Source of the DNA: Nocardia sp. NBC_01730
GTDB taxonomy: Bacteria; Actinomycetota; Actinomycetes; Mycobacteriales; Mycobacteriaceae
Reading direction: 5' to 3'
NCBI RefSeq assembly: GCF_035920445.1
Contig: NZ_CP109162.1
Location: 7,564,001 to 7,628,000 of the forward strand
Length of the DNA stretch: 64,000 nucleotides
Shown here in pieces: positions 46,335 through 56,008 of this stretch (within the stretch, counting starts at the first letter, position 1; each line of letters begins with the position of its first letter). A program made the translations under genes and the position numbers. Below the pieces are notes generated by a model. The model ran no database searches. It was given only the letters and a program-made list of their open reading frames with translations, and was not told the DNA's origin.

Positions 46335-46688
46335 CGACGTCGTGCGTCGCCTGTGACGGTTGGCTGGTCGGTGGTCGCGCGGGCTCGACAGTCGGCTCGC
46401 CCGGTCCGGTGGCTCGCCGATTTCGGCGCGCCGGGGCGGTTGATCGGTGTGACGGATGCGTACTGCTGTGCCGATACGTGAGTGTCATCGGATAAGCCAC
46501 CCGATGCTGCGGGTCGGACCGCGCAGCGCCATAAGTGAAAACCCTGCTCTTCACAGATTGGAAAGTTGTCCACATTCTCGGATCGGGTTGCCCAAGGCAC
46601 CCGGCTTCGGCGCACGCTGGAGGGGCCCTCCTGGAGGGGGGAGGACATGTCCGGGCAGACCCGGATCCAAATGTGAAGGGGTGTAATC
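46335..46688. other. Intergenic, leader of ssb
   Basis: No supported gene. The last 25 bases include GAAGGGG as the ssb ribosome binding site. AT content rises around 46530-46590 (GTGAAAAC to GGAAAGTTG), where the promoter probably lies, and a short GGAGGGGCCCTCC palindrome at 46619-46631 follows. Confidence 0.5.
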
Positions 46689-47186
46689 ATGTACGAGGCG
46701 AACGCGACCGTGATCGGAACTGTCGTGACTCATCCGATCAAGCGGGATCTGACCAATGGCGACCAGGTGGTCACATTTCGCATGGCGAGCAATTCCCGCC
46801 GACTGGATCACACGACGGGGGAGTGGGTGGACAACGGAACGCTGTACCTCACCGTCAGCTGTTGGCGCAGGCTGGTGGCCGGTGTCGATGCGTCCCTGCG
46901 CCGCGGCGATCCGATCATCGCGCACGGACAGCTGCGCTCGCACGAGTACCGGAGCAAAGACGGCGTGGAGCGCCGGGATCTGGAGATGCGTGCCGTCGCG
47001 GTCGGCCCTGACCTGTCCCGCTGCGCGGTCCAGGTGACGCGATGGTCGGACTCGGCGCCGCGGAATACTCCGGAGCATCAGAGCGCTGAACGTCGGGTGT
47101 CGGTCGGCGACGGGTTGGGGGAGAATGTCGCAGCCGTCTCTTCGGTACCGCCCCGCAGCAGTGAACCCGAGCCCGTCGACGCGTGA
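46689..47186 (+). CDS. ssb: Single-stranded DNA-binding protein (second copy type)
   Basis: A 165-residue OB-fold SSB. MYEANATVIGTVVTHPIKR and LYLTVSCWRRLVAGVDASLRRGDPI are the conserved core. The C-terminus is Pro/Ser-rich and ends EPEPVDA rather than the acidic DDDIPF tip, so it probably does not recruit the usual partner proteins. It matches Rv2478c, the paralogue next to ettA, rather than the replication SSB beside rpsF/rpsR. Strong ribosome binding site. Confidence 0.88.
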   Translation: MYEANATVIGTVVTHPIKRDLTNGDQVVTFRMASNSRRLDHTTGEWVDNGTLYLTVSCWRRLVAGVDASLRRGDPIIAHGQLRSHEYRSKDGVERRDLEMRAVAVGPDLSRCAVQVTRWSDSAPRNTPEHQSAERRVSVGDGLGENVAAVSSVPPRSSEPEPVDA

Positions 47187-47267
47187 CCGCAATGATCGGT
47201 TTCGTCCCGGTGGTAGTGGTAGCTCTGCTTCGTCCCTTCATCTCTCGCACCGATAGGCTTCACCCTT

Positions 47268-48944
47268 ATGGCTGAGTTCATTTATCAAATGAAGAAGGTT
47301 CGCAAGGCGCACGGCGACAAAGTCGTGCTCGACGACGTCACCTTGAACTTCCTTCCCGGCGCCAAGATCGGCGTCGTCGGCCCGAACGGCGCGGGTAAAT
47401 CCAGCGTGCTGAAGATCATGGCCGGACTGGACCAGCCCAACAACGGCGACGCGTTCCTCGCCTCCGGCGCCACGGTCGGCATCCTTCAGCAGGAGCCCCC
47501 GCTGAACGAGGAGAAGACCGTCCGCGGCAACGTCGAGGAGGGTCTCGGCGAGATCAAGGTGAAGCTCGACCGCTTCAACGAGATCGCCGAGCTCATGGCC
47601 ACCGACTACTCCGACGAGCTCATGGAGGAAATGGGCAAGTTGCAGGAGGACCTGGACCACGCCGACGCCTGGGACCTGGACTCCCAGCTCGAGCAGGCCA
47701 TGGACGCGCTGCGCTGCCCGCCGCCGGACGAGCCGGTCACCAACCTCTCCGGTGGTGAGCGCCGCCGGGTCGCACTGTGCAAGCTGCTGCTGAGCAAGCC
47801 CGACCTGCTGCTGCTCGACGAGCCAACCAACCACCTGGACGCCGAGAGCGTGAACTGGCTCGAGCAACACTTGGCCCAGTACCAGGGCGCCGTGCTCGCG
47901 GTCACCCACGACCGGTACTTCCTGGACAACGTGGCGCAGTGGATCCTCGAACTGGATCGCGGCCGCGCTTATCCGTATGAGGGCAACTACTCCACCTATC
48001 TGGAGAAGAAGGCCGAGCGCCTCGAGGTGCAGGGCAAAAAGGACCAGAAGCTGCAGAAGCGGCTCAAGGAAGAGCTCGCCTGGGTGCGTTCCGGCGCCAA
48101 GGCCCGCCAGGCCAAGAACAAGGCCCGCCTCGGTCGGTACGAGGAGATGGCGGCCGAGGCCGAGAAGATGCGGAAGTTGGATTTCGAGGAGATCCAGATT
48201 CCCGCGGGCCCGCGCCTGGGCAGCGTGGTTGTGGAGGTCGAGCACCTGGACAAGGGCTTCGGCGACCGTCAGCTGATCAAGGACCTCTCCTTCACCTTGC
48301 CGCGTAACGGCATCGTCGGTGTCATCGGCCCGAACGGTGTCGGTAAGACCACGCTTTTCAAGACCATCGTCGGGCTCGAGCAGCCCGACAGTGGCATCGT
48401 GAAGGTCGGCGAGACGGTCAAGTTGAGCTACGTCGACCAGAACCGTGCGGGCATCGACCCGAAGAAGACGGTCTGGCAGGTGGTCTCCGAGGGGCTGGAC
48501 TTCATCCAGGTCGGCCAGCAGGAGATGCCGTCGCGCGCCTACGTCAGCGCGTTCGGATTCAAGGGCCCGGACCAGCAGAAGCCCGCGGGCGTGCTCTCCG
48601 GTGGAGAGCGTAACCGCCTGAACCTGGCGATGACCCTCAAGCAGGGCGGCAACCTGATCCTGCTGGACGAGCCGACCAACGACCTCGATGTGGAAACCCT
48701 CGGTTCGATGGAGCATGCTCTCGAGCAGTTCCCCGGCTGTGCCGTGGTGATCTCCCACGATCGCTGGTTCCTCGACCGCACCTGCACCCACATCCTCGCG
48801 TGGGAGGGCAACTCCGACAACGACGCCGAATGGTTCTGGTTCGAGGGCAACTTCGAGGCGTACGAGGCCAACAAGATCGAGCGTCTCGGCTTGGAAGCGG
48901 CTCGCCCGCACCGGGTTACGCACCGCAAGCTGACCCGCGGCTGA
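47268..48944 (+). CDS. ettA: Energy-dependent translational throttle EttA (ABC-F)
   Basis: A 558-residue ABC-F ATPase that binds the ribosomal E site and gates the first elongation steps according to ATP/ADP ratio. Two ATPase domains have Walker A GPNGAGKSS (about residue 39) and GPNGVGKTT (about 355), signatures LSGGERRRV and LSGGERNRL, and Walker B LLLLDEPTNHLD and LILLDEPTNDLD. The long linker (about residues 240-315, basic coiled coil) and the arm (HADAWDLDSQ) are EttA features. Length and neighbours match Rv2477c. Confidence 0.95.
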   Translation: MAEFIYQMKKVRKAHGDKVVLDDVTLNFLPGAKIGVVGPNGAGKSSVLKIMAGLDQPNNGDAFLASGATVGILQQEPPLNEEKTVRGNVEEGLGEIKVKLDRFNEIAELMATDYSDELMEEMGKLQEDLDHADAWDLDSQLEQAMDALRCPPPDEPVTNLSGGERRRVALCKLLLSKPDLLLLDEPTNHLDAESVNWLEQHLAQYQGAVLAVTHDRYFLDNVAQWILELDRGRAYPYEGNYSTYLEKKAERLEVQGKKDQKLQKRLKEELAWVRSGAKARQAKNKARLGRYEEMAAEAEKMRKLDFEEIQIPAGPRLGSVVVEVEHLDKGFGDRQLIKDLSFTLPRNGIVGVIGPNGVGKTTLFKTIVGLEQPDSGIVKVGETVKLSYVDQNRAGIDPKKTVWQVVSEGLDFIQVGQQEMPSRAYVSAFGFKGPDQQKPAGVLSGGERNRLNLAMTLKQGGNLILLDEPTNDLDVETLGSMEHALEQFPGCAVVISHDRWFLDRTCTHILAWEGNSDNDAEWFWFEGNFEAYEANKIERLGLEAARPHRVTHRKLTRG

Positions 48945-49107
48945 GTTCTGCCCCGGTGGGGCGGGCAATTTCTGCACCGCCCTGCCGAAACCCGAAGTCC
49001 TCCGGGAAACCCGTGTGCTGTTGCGCCGGGAAGGTGCCGCCAAGTGACATCGGCAACCCGGAATGGGAGTGACGCCTACCCGCGCGTAGCTCGCTAGGGT
49101 GGGAGTT

Positions 49108-49224
49108 GTGAATGCGCAGGCGCAGTTCGAGCAATCGGCCGCCCCGACCGCCGACGTGTGGGCCGAGCTGACCCGAGGTACCGATGCGGCGCCGCCGCGG
49201 ATACGATCTCTCGCGCTCACCTGA
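49108..49224 (+). CDS. Possible 38-aa leaderless small protein
   Basis: In the 470-bp gap between ettA and gdh, a GTG with TAGGGT 7 nt upstream opens a 38-codon frame (VNAQAQFEQSAAPTADVWAE, then LTRGTDAAPPRIRSLALT) with strongly G/C-biased third positions. It could be a genuine small protein or the surviving 5' end of a deleted gene. The rest of the gap (48945-49107, 49225-49415) shows no coding signal. Confidence 0.3.
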   Translation: MNAQAQFEQSAAPTADVWAELTRGTDAAPPRIRSLALT

Positions 49225-49415
49225 CGTTCGCCGGGCCGATCTTGTACTGAGCCGAGGTCATCCATTCGAACTTGGCAAACGAGCGGCGAACATCGTGGTT
49301 GTGGTGAACACCCAGGGATCGAAAGGGAATTCACCCCCGCGTCTTCGGCGCACAGCTACTCTCGGACCGGCGTCACTTTGTTACGGAACCGATATCTGAG
49401 GGAGTTGGCGAAAAA

Positions 49416-52400
49416 ATGACCGTCTCGTCCGAATTGTCCAGCGCGGCGTGGGCTGCGAGTTTGCCGCAGTCGCTGCGCGGCGACCTCGCGACGCTCGAGG
49501 AGGCGTACTTCCGCCACGTCGATGCGGGCGATGTGGACTGTGCGATCACCGGGATCACTCAGATCTTCCGTCGGCACACCGAGCTGGCGATGACGCGTCC
49601 CGCCGGTCGTGCCCTGGTGCGGGTGTACCACCAGGACGACGGCTCGGGCATCGGTGCCGCGGTACAACTCGTCACCGATGACATGCCGCTGCTCGTCGAA
49701 TCGATCAGCTCGTCCCTGAGCCGGATCGGCGTCAGCGTGAGCGAGGTGATCCACCCGATCTTCGAGGTCGAGCGGGACGCGGACGGACGGTTGACGCACG
49801 CCGTCGCGCATGAGGTGGACGGCACCGGCCCGACCGGGCTGAGCGAATCGTGGATGCATGTGCAACTGCACCCGTCGACCAGTCCGGCGCTGCTGGCCAA
49901 GGTGGAGGCCGCCATGCCGGACGTGGTCGCCGACGTGCGCCAGGTGATCGGCGACACCGAGGCCATCAAGGATGTGCAGAGCAGGCTGGCCGAAGACCTG
50001 GAGTTCGCCGCGAAATCCGGGACCGCGCCGTTCAGCGCCACCGACCTCGTCGACACCGCCAAGCTGCTGCGCTGGCTGGCGCATGAAAAATTCACCGTGC
50101 TCGGCTACGCCCGATACCGCCTGAGCAGCGACCATGGGCAGGAGAGGTCCAACGCCCTGTCCGGCACCTGCCTCGGCGTGCTCCGTCCAGATGTCGGAAC
50201 CGATTTCCAGGTACCGGTCAACGGCGGCGACCGGCCGCTGCTCATGCTGACCCAGGGTTTGGTCCCCGCCACCGTGCACCGCTCGGTGTACCCGTACTTC
50301 GTCGGCGTCGCCGACTTCGACGAGACCGGAACGATCATCGGCGAGCACCTGTTCATCGGCGTCTTCACCGTCACCGCTGTACACGAGAACGTGCTGGATA
50401 TCCCGGTGATCGAGCGCAGGGTGCGTTCGGTGATCGAGGAGAGCGGGTTCGACTTGGAGTCGTTCTCCGGTCAGGCGATGCTCGAGGTCATCCAGTCCTT
50501 CCCGCGGACCGAACTGTTCTCCTCCGACGCCGAGACGCTGCGCCGCACCGCCGCCGCAGTGCTGAACGTTGGCCTGCGCCGTCAGGTGCGGTTGTTCCTG
50601 CGGGCGGACACCTACGGTCGTTTCGTCGCCTGCCTGGTTTACCTCCCGCGCGACCGCTACACCACCAGGGTGCGGCTGGAGATGCAGGAAATCCTGGTCC
50701 GCGAACTGGGTGGTGTCTCCATCGACTACTCCGCGCGGGTGGGCGAAAGTGATTTGGCACGTGTGTATTTCACGGTGCGCATGCCCGAGGCCGAGTTCGG
50801 TGTCGCGCGCCACTCACCGCCGGCCGCGGACACCTCAGAACCCAACCGGCTGCGTCTCCAGAACCTGCTCGCGGAGGCGAGCCGGACCTGGGAAGACCAC
50901 CTGAACGACGCGGTGAGCACGTCGACGGTGCTCGACCCTGCGGTGGTGCAGCGTTACGCGGAAGCCTTCCCCGAGGGCTACAAGCAGGACTTCGCCTCCG
51001 ACCGCGCTCTCGCCGACATCGTGCGCCTGGAACGGCTGCGCGACGGTGGTATCGACCAGTACCTCTACCGCAAAGCGGAGTCGGAGCCGGGCTCGTGGCG
51101 CTTCACCCTCTACATCGGCGGCAGCGGGATCTCGCTGAGCCAGGTGCTCCCGGTGCTGCAGAGCCTGGGCGTCGAGGTGGTGGACGAGCGGCCGTACCAG
51201 ATCGAGCTGGGGACGCCGCCGGACGGTGCCGGGGGCGCCACTGGTGAACGGTGGATCTACGACTTCGGTTTGCTGGCCCGACCCGAGCTGCTGCGCAGCT
51301 CGCTGGACCGAGACCTGGACGCGGAGCTGCTCGAATCCTCCAAGCGCGCCGACGTGCTGGAGGCGGAGGTGCGCGGATTACGCGAGCGGTTCATCGGCGC
51401 CGTCGAGGCAGTCTGGTACGGCCGCGCCGAGGCCGATGGTCTCAACGAGCTCGTGCTGCGCGCCCGGCTGCCATGGCGTGCCGTTTCGATCTTGCGGACC
51501 TACGCGAAGTATTTGCAGCAGACCGGTTTTCCGTACAGTCAGGCCAACATCTGCCGCGTGCTGCTCACCTATCCGGATGTCGCCCGGCTGTTCGTCGATC
51601 TGTTCGCGGCGCGCTTCGATCCGGACATTGTCTCCGCCGAACACGCTTCCGGGCTGGAGACCCAGGTGCACGGCCGGATCGACGAGGTCGTCAGCCTGGA
51701 TGCGGACCGCATCCTGCGCGCGATTCTCGGCCTGATCAAGGCGACCCTGCGCACCAATTACTACGTGACAGACGCCGAAGGTGTGTCGCGCGACTACGTC
51801 TCGGTAAAGGTGGAGCCGCATGCGATTGCGGAGTTGCCGAAGCCGAGGCCGCAGTTCGAGATTTTTGTGTACTCGCCCAAGGTGGAGGGTGTGCATCTGC
51901 GTTTCGGTTCGGTGGCGCGTGGTGGTTTGCGGTGGTCGGATCGGTTGGAGGATTTCCGGACCGAGGTTTTGGGTTTGGTGAAGGCGCAGGCGGTGAAGAA
52001 CGCGGTGATCGTGCCGGTGGGTGCGAAGGGCGGGTTCGTGGTGAAGCAGCCGCCTGCGGCGACGGGTGATCCGGTGGCGGATCGTCAGGCGCTGGGTGCG
52101 GAGGGTGTGGCGTGCTATCGCACGTTCATTTCTGGTTTGCTGGATATCACCGACAATGTGGATCGTGTGTCCGGTGAGGTGCTGCCGCCGGCTCGGGTGG
52201 TGCGTCGTGATGGTGATGACACTTATTTGGTTGTTGCTGCGGATAAGGGGACTGCGACGTTCTCTGATATCGCGAACGATGTTGCGCAGAGTTACGGGTT
52301 CTGGCTTGGGGATGCGTTCGCTTCTGGTGGTTCCGCGGGGTATGACCACAAGGCGATGGGTATCACGGCCAAGGGTGCGTGGGAGAGTGTCAAGCGGCAT

Positions 52401-54362
52401 TTCCGTGAGATGGAGATCGACACGCAGACGCAGGATTTCACTGTTGTCGGTGTGGGTGACATGAGTGGTGATGTGTTCGGTAACGGGATGTTGTTGTCGG
52501 AGCACATTCGTTTGGTGGCGGCGTTCGACCACCGCCACATCTTCCTCGACCCGGCTCCGGACGCGGTCCGTTCGTTCCAGGAACGTCAGCGTATGTTCGC
52601 GCTTCCGCGTTCCTCGTGGGCCGATTACGACGCTTCGCTGATCAGCCCAGGCGGCGGCGTATGGGACCGCACCGTGAAGTCGGTGCCGATCAGCCCGCAA
52701 GCCAGGAAGGCGCTCGGGCTGGCCGACGACGTAGCGGCGCTGTCACCGCCGGAACTGGTGCGCGCCATCCTGCTCGCCCCGGCCGACCTGCTGTGGAACG
52801 GTGGTATCGGCACTTATGTCAAGGCCAGCACCGAGACCAATGCCGATGTGGGTGACAAGTCCAACGACGCGGTACGGGTGAACGCGAACCAATTGCGGGT
52901 CAAGGTAATCGGCGAGGGCGGTAACCTGGGCGCGACGGCGCTGGGCCGGATCGAGTTCTGCCGCAACGGCGGCAAGATGAATACCGACGCGCTGGACAAC
53001 TCGGCGGGCGTGGACTGCTCCGACCACGAGGTCAACATCAAGGTGCTGCTGGACGGCGTGGTCAGCAGCGGTGAGCTGCCGGAGGCCGACCGCAATCCGC
53101 TGCTCGCCTCGATGACCGACGAGGTCGCGCAGATGGTCTTGCAGGACAACGTGGCGCAAAACTTCCTCATGGGACTCTCGCGCACCGACGCGCCGCAGAT
53201 GCTCCATGTGCACACGCGGCTCATCCAAAATCTGGAGGAGCGCCGCGGCCTGGACCGCGAACTCGAGGCGCTGCCCTCGGATCAGGAGATGAAGCGCAGG
53301 CTGGAGGAGGGCGCGGGTCTGGCGTCGCCGGAGCTGGCCAACCTGATGGCGCACGTGAAGCTGTCGCTCAAGGCCGACCTGCTCGACTCCGACCTGCCCG
53401 ACAGTCAGTACTTCGCCGCCTGGCTGCCCGCATACTTCCCGACGCCGCTGCGCGGCAGGTTCGGCACGGCGATCAAGAGACACCGGCTGCGCAGGGAAAT
53501 CGTCACCACCATGATCGCGAACGAGATGGTGGACTACGGTGGCATCACCTACGCGCACCGGCTGAGCGAGGAAATCGGCGCCACCACCACCGACGCGGTG
53601 CGCGCGTTCGCCGCGGCCAGCGGGATCTTCGGCCTGCACGCCATGTGGACAAGGATCCGGGAATGCGACGCGCCCACCTCGGTGCGCGACCTGCTCGAAC
53701 TCGAGACGAAGCGGACCCTGGACCGAGCGTCCCGGTGGTTCCTGAGCAACCGCCCGCAGCCGATCGCGGTCGGCGCGGAGATCAACAGGTACAGCACCGA
53801 CGTGCGCGAGCTCGCGCCGAAGGTGCCGGGTTGGCTGCGCGGACACCACGTGACCAGCCTTACGGATCAAGCTGCCGAGCTGATCGCACGCGGCGCCCCG
53901 ACTGACCTGGCCACCGAGGTCTTCGGCTTGCTCACCCTGTTCCCGGTGCTGGACATCGTGGACATCGCCGACATCACCGACCGGGACGGCGACGAGGTCG
54001 GCTCGCTGTACTACGCGCTCAACGATCACCTCAAGATCGACTGGCTGCTGGAGGCGGTCAGCCACCTCGAACGCGGCGACCGCTGGCACTCGCTGGCCCG
54101 GCTCGCGCTGCGTGACGATATGTACGGGTCGTTGCGCTCGCTCACCCTCGACGTACTCTCCGGCGGTGACCCGGAGGAGACCGCGGACGAGAAGATTGCA
54201 TACTGGGAGTCGAAGAATCAGTCCCGGCTCGGCCGAGCCAGGGCGGCACTGTCGGAGTTGTTCGAGTCCGGAACCCACGATCTCGCCACGCTGTCTGTTG
54301 CGGCGCGGCAAGTGCGGAGCATGGTGAGCGGGGTGGGCGCCCAATCGGAGGTACCACGTTGA
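49416..54362 (+). CDS. gdh: NAD-specific glutamate dehydrogenase, large L_180 class
   Basis: A 1648-residue enzyme converting glutamate to 2-oxoglutarate and ammonia with NAD. The first 700 residues hold ACT-like regulatory domains. The catalytic region (about residues 790-1060) has LRFGSVARGGLRWSDR, the catalytic-Lys motif GAKGGFVVK (about 868) and GVGDMSGDVFGNGML; a helical C-terminal domain follows. In mycobacteria this enzyme (Rv2476c) is controlled by GarA. The segment 51800-52530 changes to T/G-ending codons (TTG Leu, GGT Gly, CGT Arg) quite unlike the rest of the gene. Weak ribosome binding site. Confidence 0.95.
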   Translation: MTVSSELSSAAWAASLPQSLRGDLATLEEAYFRHVDAGDVDCAITGITQIFRRHTELAMTRPAGRALVRVYHQDDGSGIGAAVQLVTDDMPLLVESISSSLSRIGVSVSEVIHPIFEVERDADGRLTHAVAHEVDGTGPTGLSESWMHVQLHPSTSPALLAKVEAAMPDVVADVRQVIGDTEAIKDVQSRLAEDLEFAAKSGTAPFSATDLVDTAKLLRWLAHEKFTVLGYARYRLSSDHGQERSNALSGTCLGVLRPDVGTDFQVPVNGGDRPLLMLTQGLVPATVHRSVYPYFVGVADFDETGTIIGEHLFIGVFTVTAVHENVLDIPVIERRVRSVIEESGFDLESFSGQAMLEVIQSFPRTELFSSDAETLRRTAAAVLNVGLRRQVRLFLRADTYGRFVACLVYLPRDRYTTRVRLEMQEILVRELGGVSIDYSARVGESDLARVYFTVRMPEAEFGVARHSPPAADTSEPNRLRLQNLLAEASRTWEDHLNDAVSTSTVLDPAVVQRYAEAFPEGYKQDFASDRALADIVRLERLRDGGIDQYLYRKAESEPGSWRFTLYIGGSGISLSQVLPVLQSLGVEVVDERPYQIELGTPPDGAGGATGERWIYDFGLLARPELLRSSLDRDLDAELLESSKRADVLEAEVRGLRERFIGAVEAVWYGRAEADGLNELVLRARLPWRAVSILRTYAKYLQQTGFPYSQANICRVLLTYPDVARLFVDLFAARFDPDIVSAEHASGLETQVHGRIDEVVSLDADRILRAILGLIKATLRTNYYVTDAEGVSRDYVSVKVEPHAIAELPKPRPQFEIFVYSPKVEGVHLRFGSVARGGLRWSDRLEDFRTEVLGLVKAQAVKNAVIVPVGAKGGFVVKQPPAATGDPVADRQALGAEGVACYRTFISGLLDITDNVDRVSGEVLPPARVVRRDGDDTYLVVAADKGTATFSDIANDVAQSYGFWLGDAFASGGSAGYDHKAMGITAKGAWESVKRHFREMEIDTQTQDFTVVGVGDMSGDVFGNGMLLSEHIRLVAAFDHRHIFLDPAPDAVRSFQERQRMFALPRSSWADYDASLISPGGGVWDRTVKSVPISPQARKALGLADDVAALSPPELVRAILLAPADLLWNGGIGTYVKASTETNADVGDKSNDAVRVNANQLRVKVIGEGGNLGATALGRIEFCRNGGKMNTDALDNSAGVDCSDHEVNIKVLLDGVVSSGELPEADRNPLLASMTDEVAQMVLQDNVAQNFLMGLSRTDAPQMLHVHTRLIQNLEERRGLDRELEALPSDQEMKRRLEEGAGLASPELANLMAHVKLSLKADLLDSDLPDSQYFAAWLPAYFPTPLRGRFGTAIKRHRLRREIVTTMIANEMVDYGGITYAHRLSEEIGATTTDAVRAFAAASGIFGLHAMWTRIRECDAPTSVRDLLELETKRTLDRASRWFLSNRPQPIAVGAEINRYSTDVRELAPKVPGWLRGHHVTSLTDQAAELIARGAPTDLATEVFGLLTLFPVLDIVDIADITDRDGDEVGSLYYALNDHLKIDWLLEAVSHLERGDRWHSLARLALRDDMYGSLRSLTLDVLSGGDPEETADEKIAYWESKNQSRLGRARAALSELFESGTHDLATLSVAARQVRSMVSGVGAQSEVPR

Positions 54363-54823
54363 CGAGTTCGTCGCACGCTGGCGAAAAGGCGCTGGGCAGC
54401 GCTGTGCTGCCTAGGCGCTTTCACACCAAGGTAGACGTCAGATGGTCGGACATGGATGTGTTCCAGCACGTCAACCATGCCCGAATGGTGACGCTGCTGG
54501 AGGAGGCGCGGATCCCATGGCTGTTCGAGGACGGCCGCCCGACCGCTGCGCTGCGCGAGGGCTGCGTGCTCGCCGACCTGCGGGTCCGCTACCGCGGCCA
54601 GCTGCGGCACGAGGACACACCGCTCGATATCGCCATGTGGATCGAGCAGCTGCGCGCGGTCGACTTCACCATCGGCTACGAGGTGCACGCCGCTGGCGCG
54701 GCGCCTGATACGGCGCCTGCGGTGATCGCTTCCACGCAGATCGCGGCGTTCGACATGCGGGCGCAGCGGCTCCGTCGGCTCACGGACTCCGAGCGGGATT
54801 ACCTCTCCGAGTGGATGGAGTGA
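54359..54823 (+). CDS. Acyl-CoA thioesterase, 4HBT hotdog family
   Basis: A 154-residue hotdog-fold protein. VRWSDMDVFQHVNHARMVTLLEEAR carries the catalytic Asp and the FxHVNxA motif of 4-hydroxybenzoyl-CoA thioesterase-like enzymes. The physiological substrate is unknown. The TTG start has CGGAGG 8 nt upstream and overlaps the gdh stop codon by 4 nt (TTGA). Counterpart of Rv2475c. Confidence 0.87.
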   Translation: MTSSSHAGEKALGSAVLPRRFHTKVDVRWSDMDVFQHVNHARMVTLLEEARIPWLFEDGRPTAALREGCVLADLRVRYRGQLRHEDTPLDIAMWIEQLRAVDFTIGYEVHAAGAAPDTAPAVIASTQIAAFDMRAQRLRRLTDSERDYLSEWME

Positions 54824-54871
54824 GCGATCGTGGGTCGGTGATCACTGAATGGTGACGGCAGAGCAGCCGTG

Positions 54872-55537
54872 ATGGCAGAACAACGAGTGCTGCATGTATC
54901 CGATCCGGCGGAGCGGGAGAATCTTGCGACATTCCTGACCCGGGCCGTGCGGCTGGACCAAGCGGCGGTGGTGCGCCTGCGCCGTCGCGGGGAGCGCTAC
55001 CTCTCGGCCTGGGTGGCGACGGGTTTCGATGCGTTGGCGGTGCGCACCGTGGTCGCCGAGCTCGGCGTTGACGATGTGACCGTCGCCGCCGACTCGGTGC
55101 TGGCCGGGCTGGCGACCAATAGTCCGATCGACCTGGGGTATTCGATGGACTCCGCCTGGCGCGGCGCGCTGCCGCCCTCGGACGGCTTCGCACATATCGA
55201 TGACGTGCCCGCGCGCACGCTGGTCGACCTCGCCGAGCAGGGTGCGCAGCTGGCGAAGGAACATGGCAGCGGTCACGGCCCGCCCGCATCGTTGCTCGAT
55301 CAGACCGTGTTGACCGTTTCCGGCGGGGGCACCCAGGTGCAGGTGCCCATGCGGGTCGTCTTCGCGCTCACCGCCATGGATTTCATCCCGCATTCGGGGG
55401 AGAAGGCCGACCCGCGCCGTATTCCACCCGCCGAGATCGTTCGCGTTCGCGCCAGCCGGACCTGGCTGCGGCTGGATGCCCGCTACGGCTCGGTCGCCCG
55501 CCGCCTCGGCGGCGGTATCCCGCTGCTGCCGCACTAG
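54872..55537 (+). CDS. Conserved actinobacterial protein, Rv2474c-like
   Basis: A 221-residue cytosolic protein with no recognised catalytic motif. The sequence (LATFLTRAVRLDQAAVVRLR, then FDALAVRTV and RASRTWLRLDARYGSVARRLG) suggests an alpha/beta fold. By position (gdh, thioesterase, then this gene) it corresponds to Rv2474c, of unknown function. A GTG at 54869 is an alternative start. Confidence 0.75.
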   Translation: MAEQRVLHVSDPAERENLATFLTRAVRLDQAAVVRLRRRGERYLSAWVATGFDALAVRTVVAELGVDDVTVAADSVLAGLATNSPIDLGYSMDSAWRGALPPSDGFAHIDDVPARTLVDLAEQGAQLAKEHGSGHGPPASLLDQTVLTVSGGGTQVQVPMRVVFALTAMDFIPHSGEKADPRRIPPAEIVRVRASRTWLRLDARYGSVARRLGGGIPLLPH

Positions 55538-55860
55538 CTGCTGCTGCGCTGCCTGAAACTGCTGTCGCTATCACCGCCGCACCGCACCATCACGGCTGAG
55601 CCGCACCGGCATTGCCGCGCCGCGCTGCCGGCTGCTGCGCTCCGGTGCACTGGCCCGCCAGCTGCGCTGACGGTCACACTGCGCTGCTGATCGTCGTGCT
55701 GCGCTGTGCTGCCTGCTGCCGCCGCGCTATCGCGGCTGTTGCTCAGAGACCGCTGCACCGTTTGGCTCTGCTGCATCGGATTGGCACTGCTGTGTCGAAA
55801 TAGCGCTGCTACTGGCAGTGCTGCACCGGGCGAAACGCACTAGCAGGCAGCGGACTGCAG
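55538..55860. repeat. CTG/GCTGC-rich low-complexity tract
   Basis: About 320 bp dense in CTGCTG, GCGCTGC and TGCTGC words, beginning at the stop codon of the preceding gene. All frames contain stops. It looks like a decayed expansion rather than a gene. 55861-56008 adds only the hairpin below. Confidence 0.6.
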
Positions 55861-55923
55861 GCCGGAGGTGGCTATGGCGAACTCTCCGGTAGCACTTGGC
55901 GTCCCGCGAGCGATGAAATGGTT

Positions 55924-55957
55924 GGCGGCGCCGTCGACAGGAGGGGACGGCGCCGCC
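55924..55957 (-). terminator. Terminator of the azl operon
   Basis: A 12-bp perfect inverted repeat (GGCGGCGCCGTC at 55924-55935 with 55946-55957), downstream of the minus-strand azlD gene. Confidence 0.6.
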
Positions 55958-56008
55958 CGCAGGCGCGGCTCGTGAAGAAACTTGGCCGAAAACGAGTTTC
56001 GAGGCCGG

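Noticed and set aside
51378..52700. 440-codon open frame on the strand opposite gdh
   Set aside because: It is antisense to the conserved catalytic domain, has no family features, and such long open antisense frames are expected in high-GC coding DNA.
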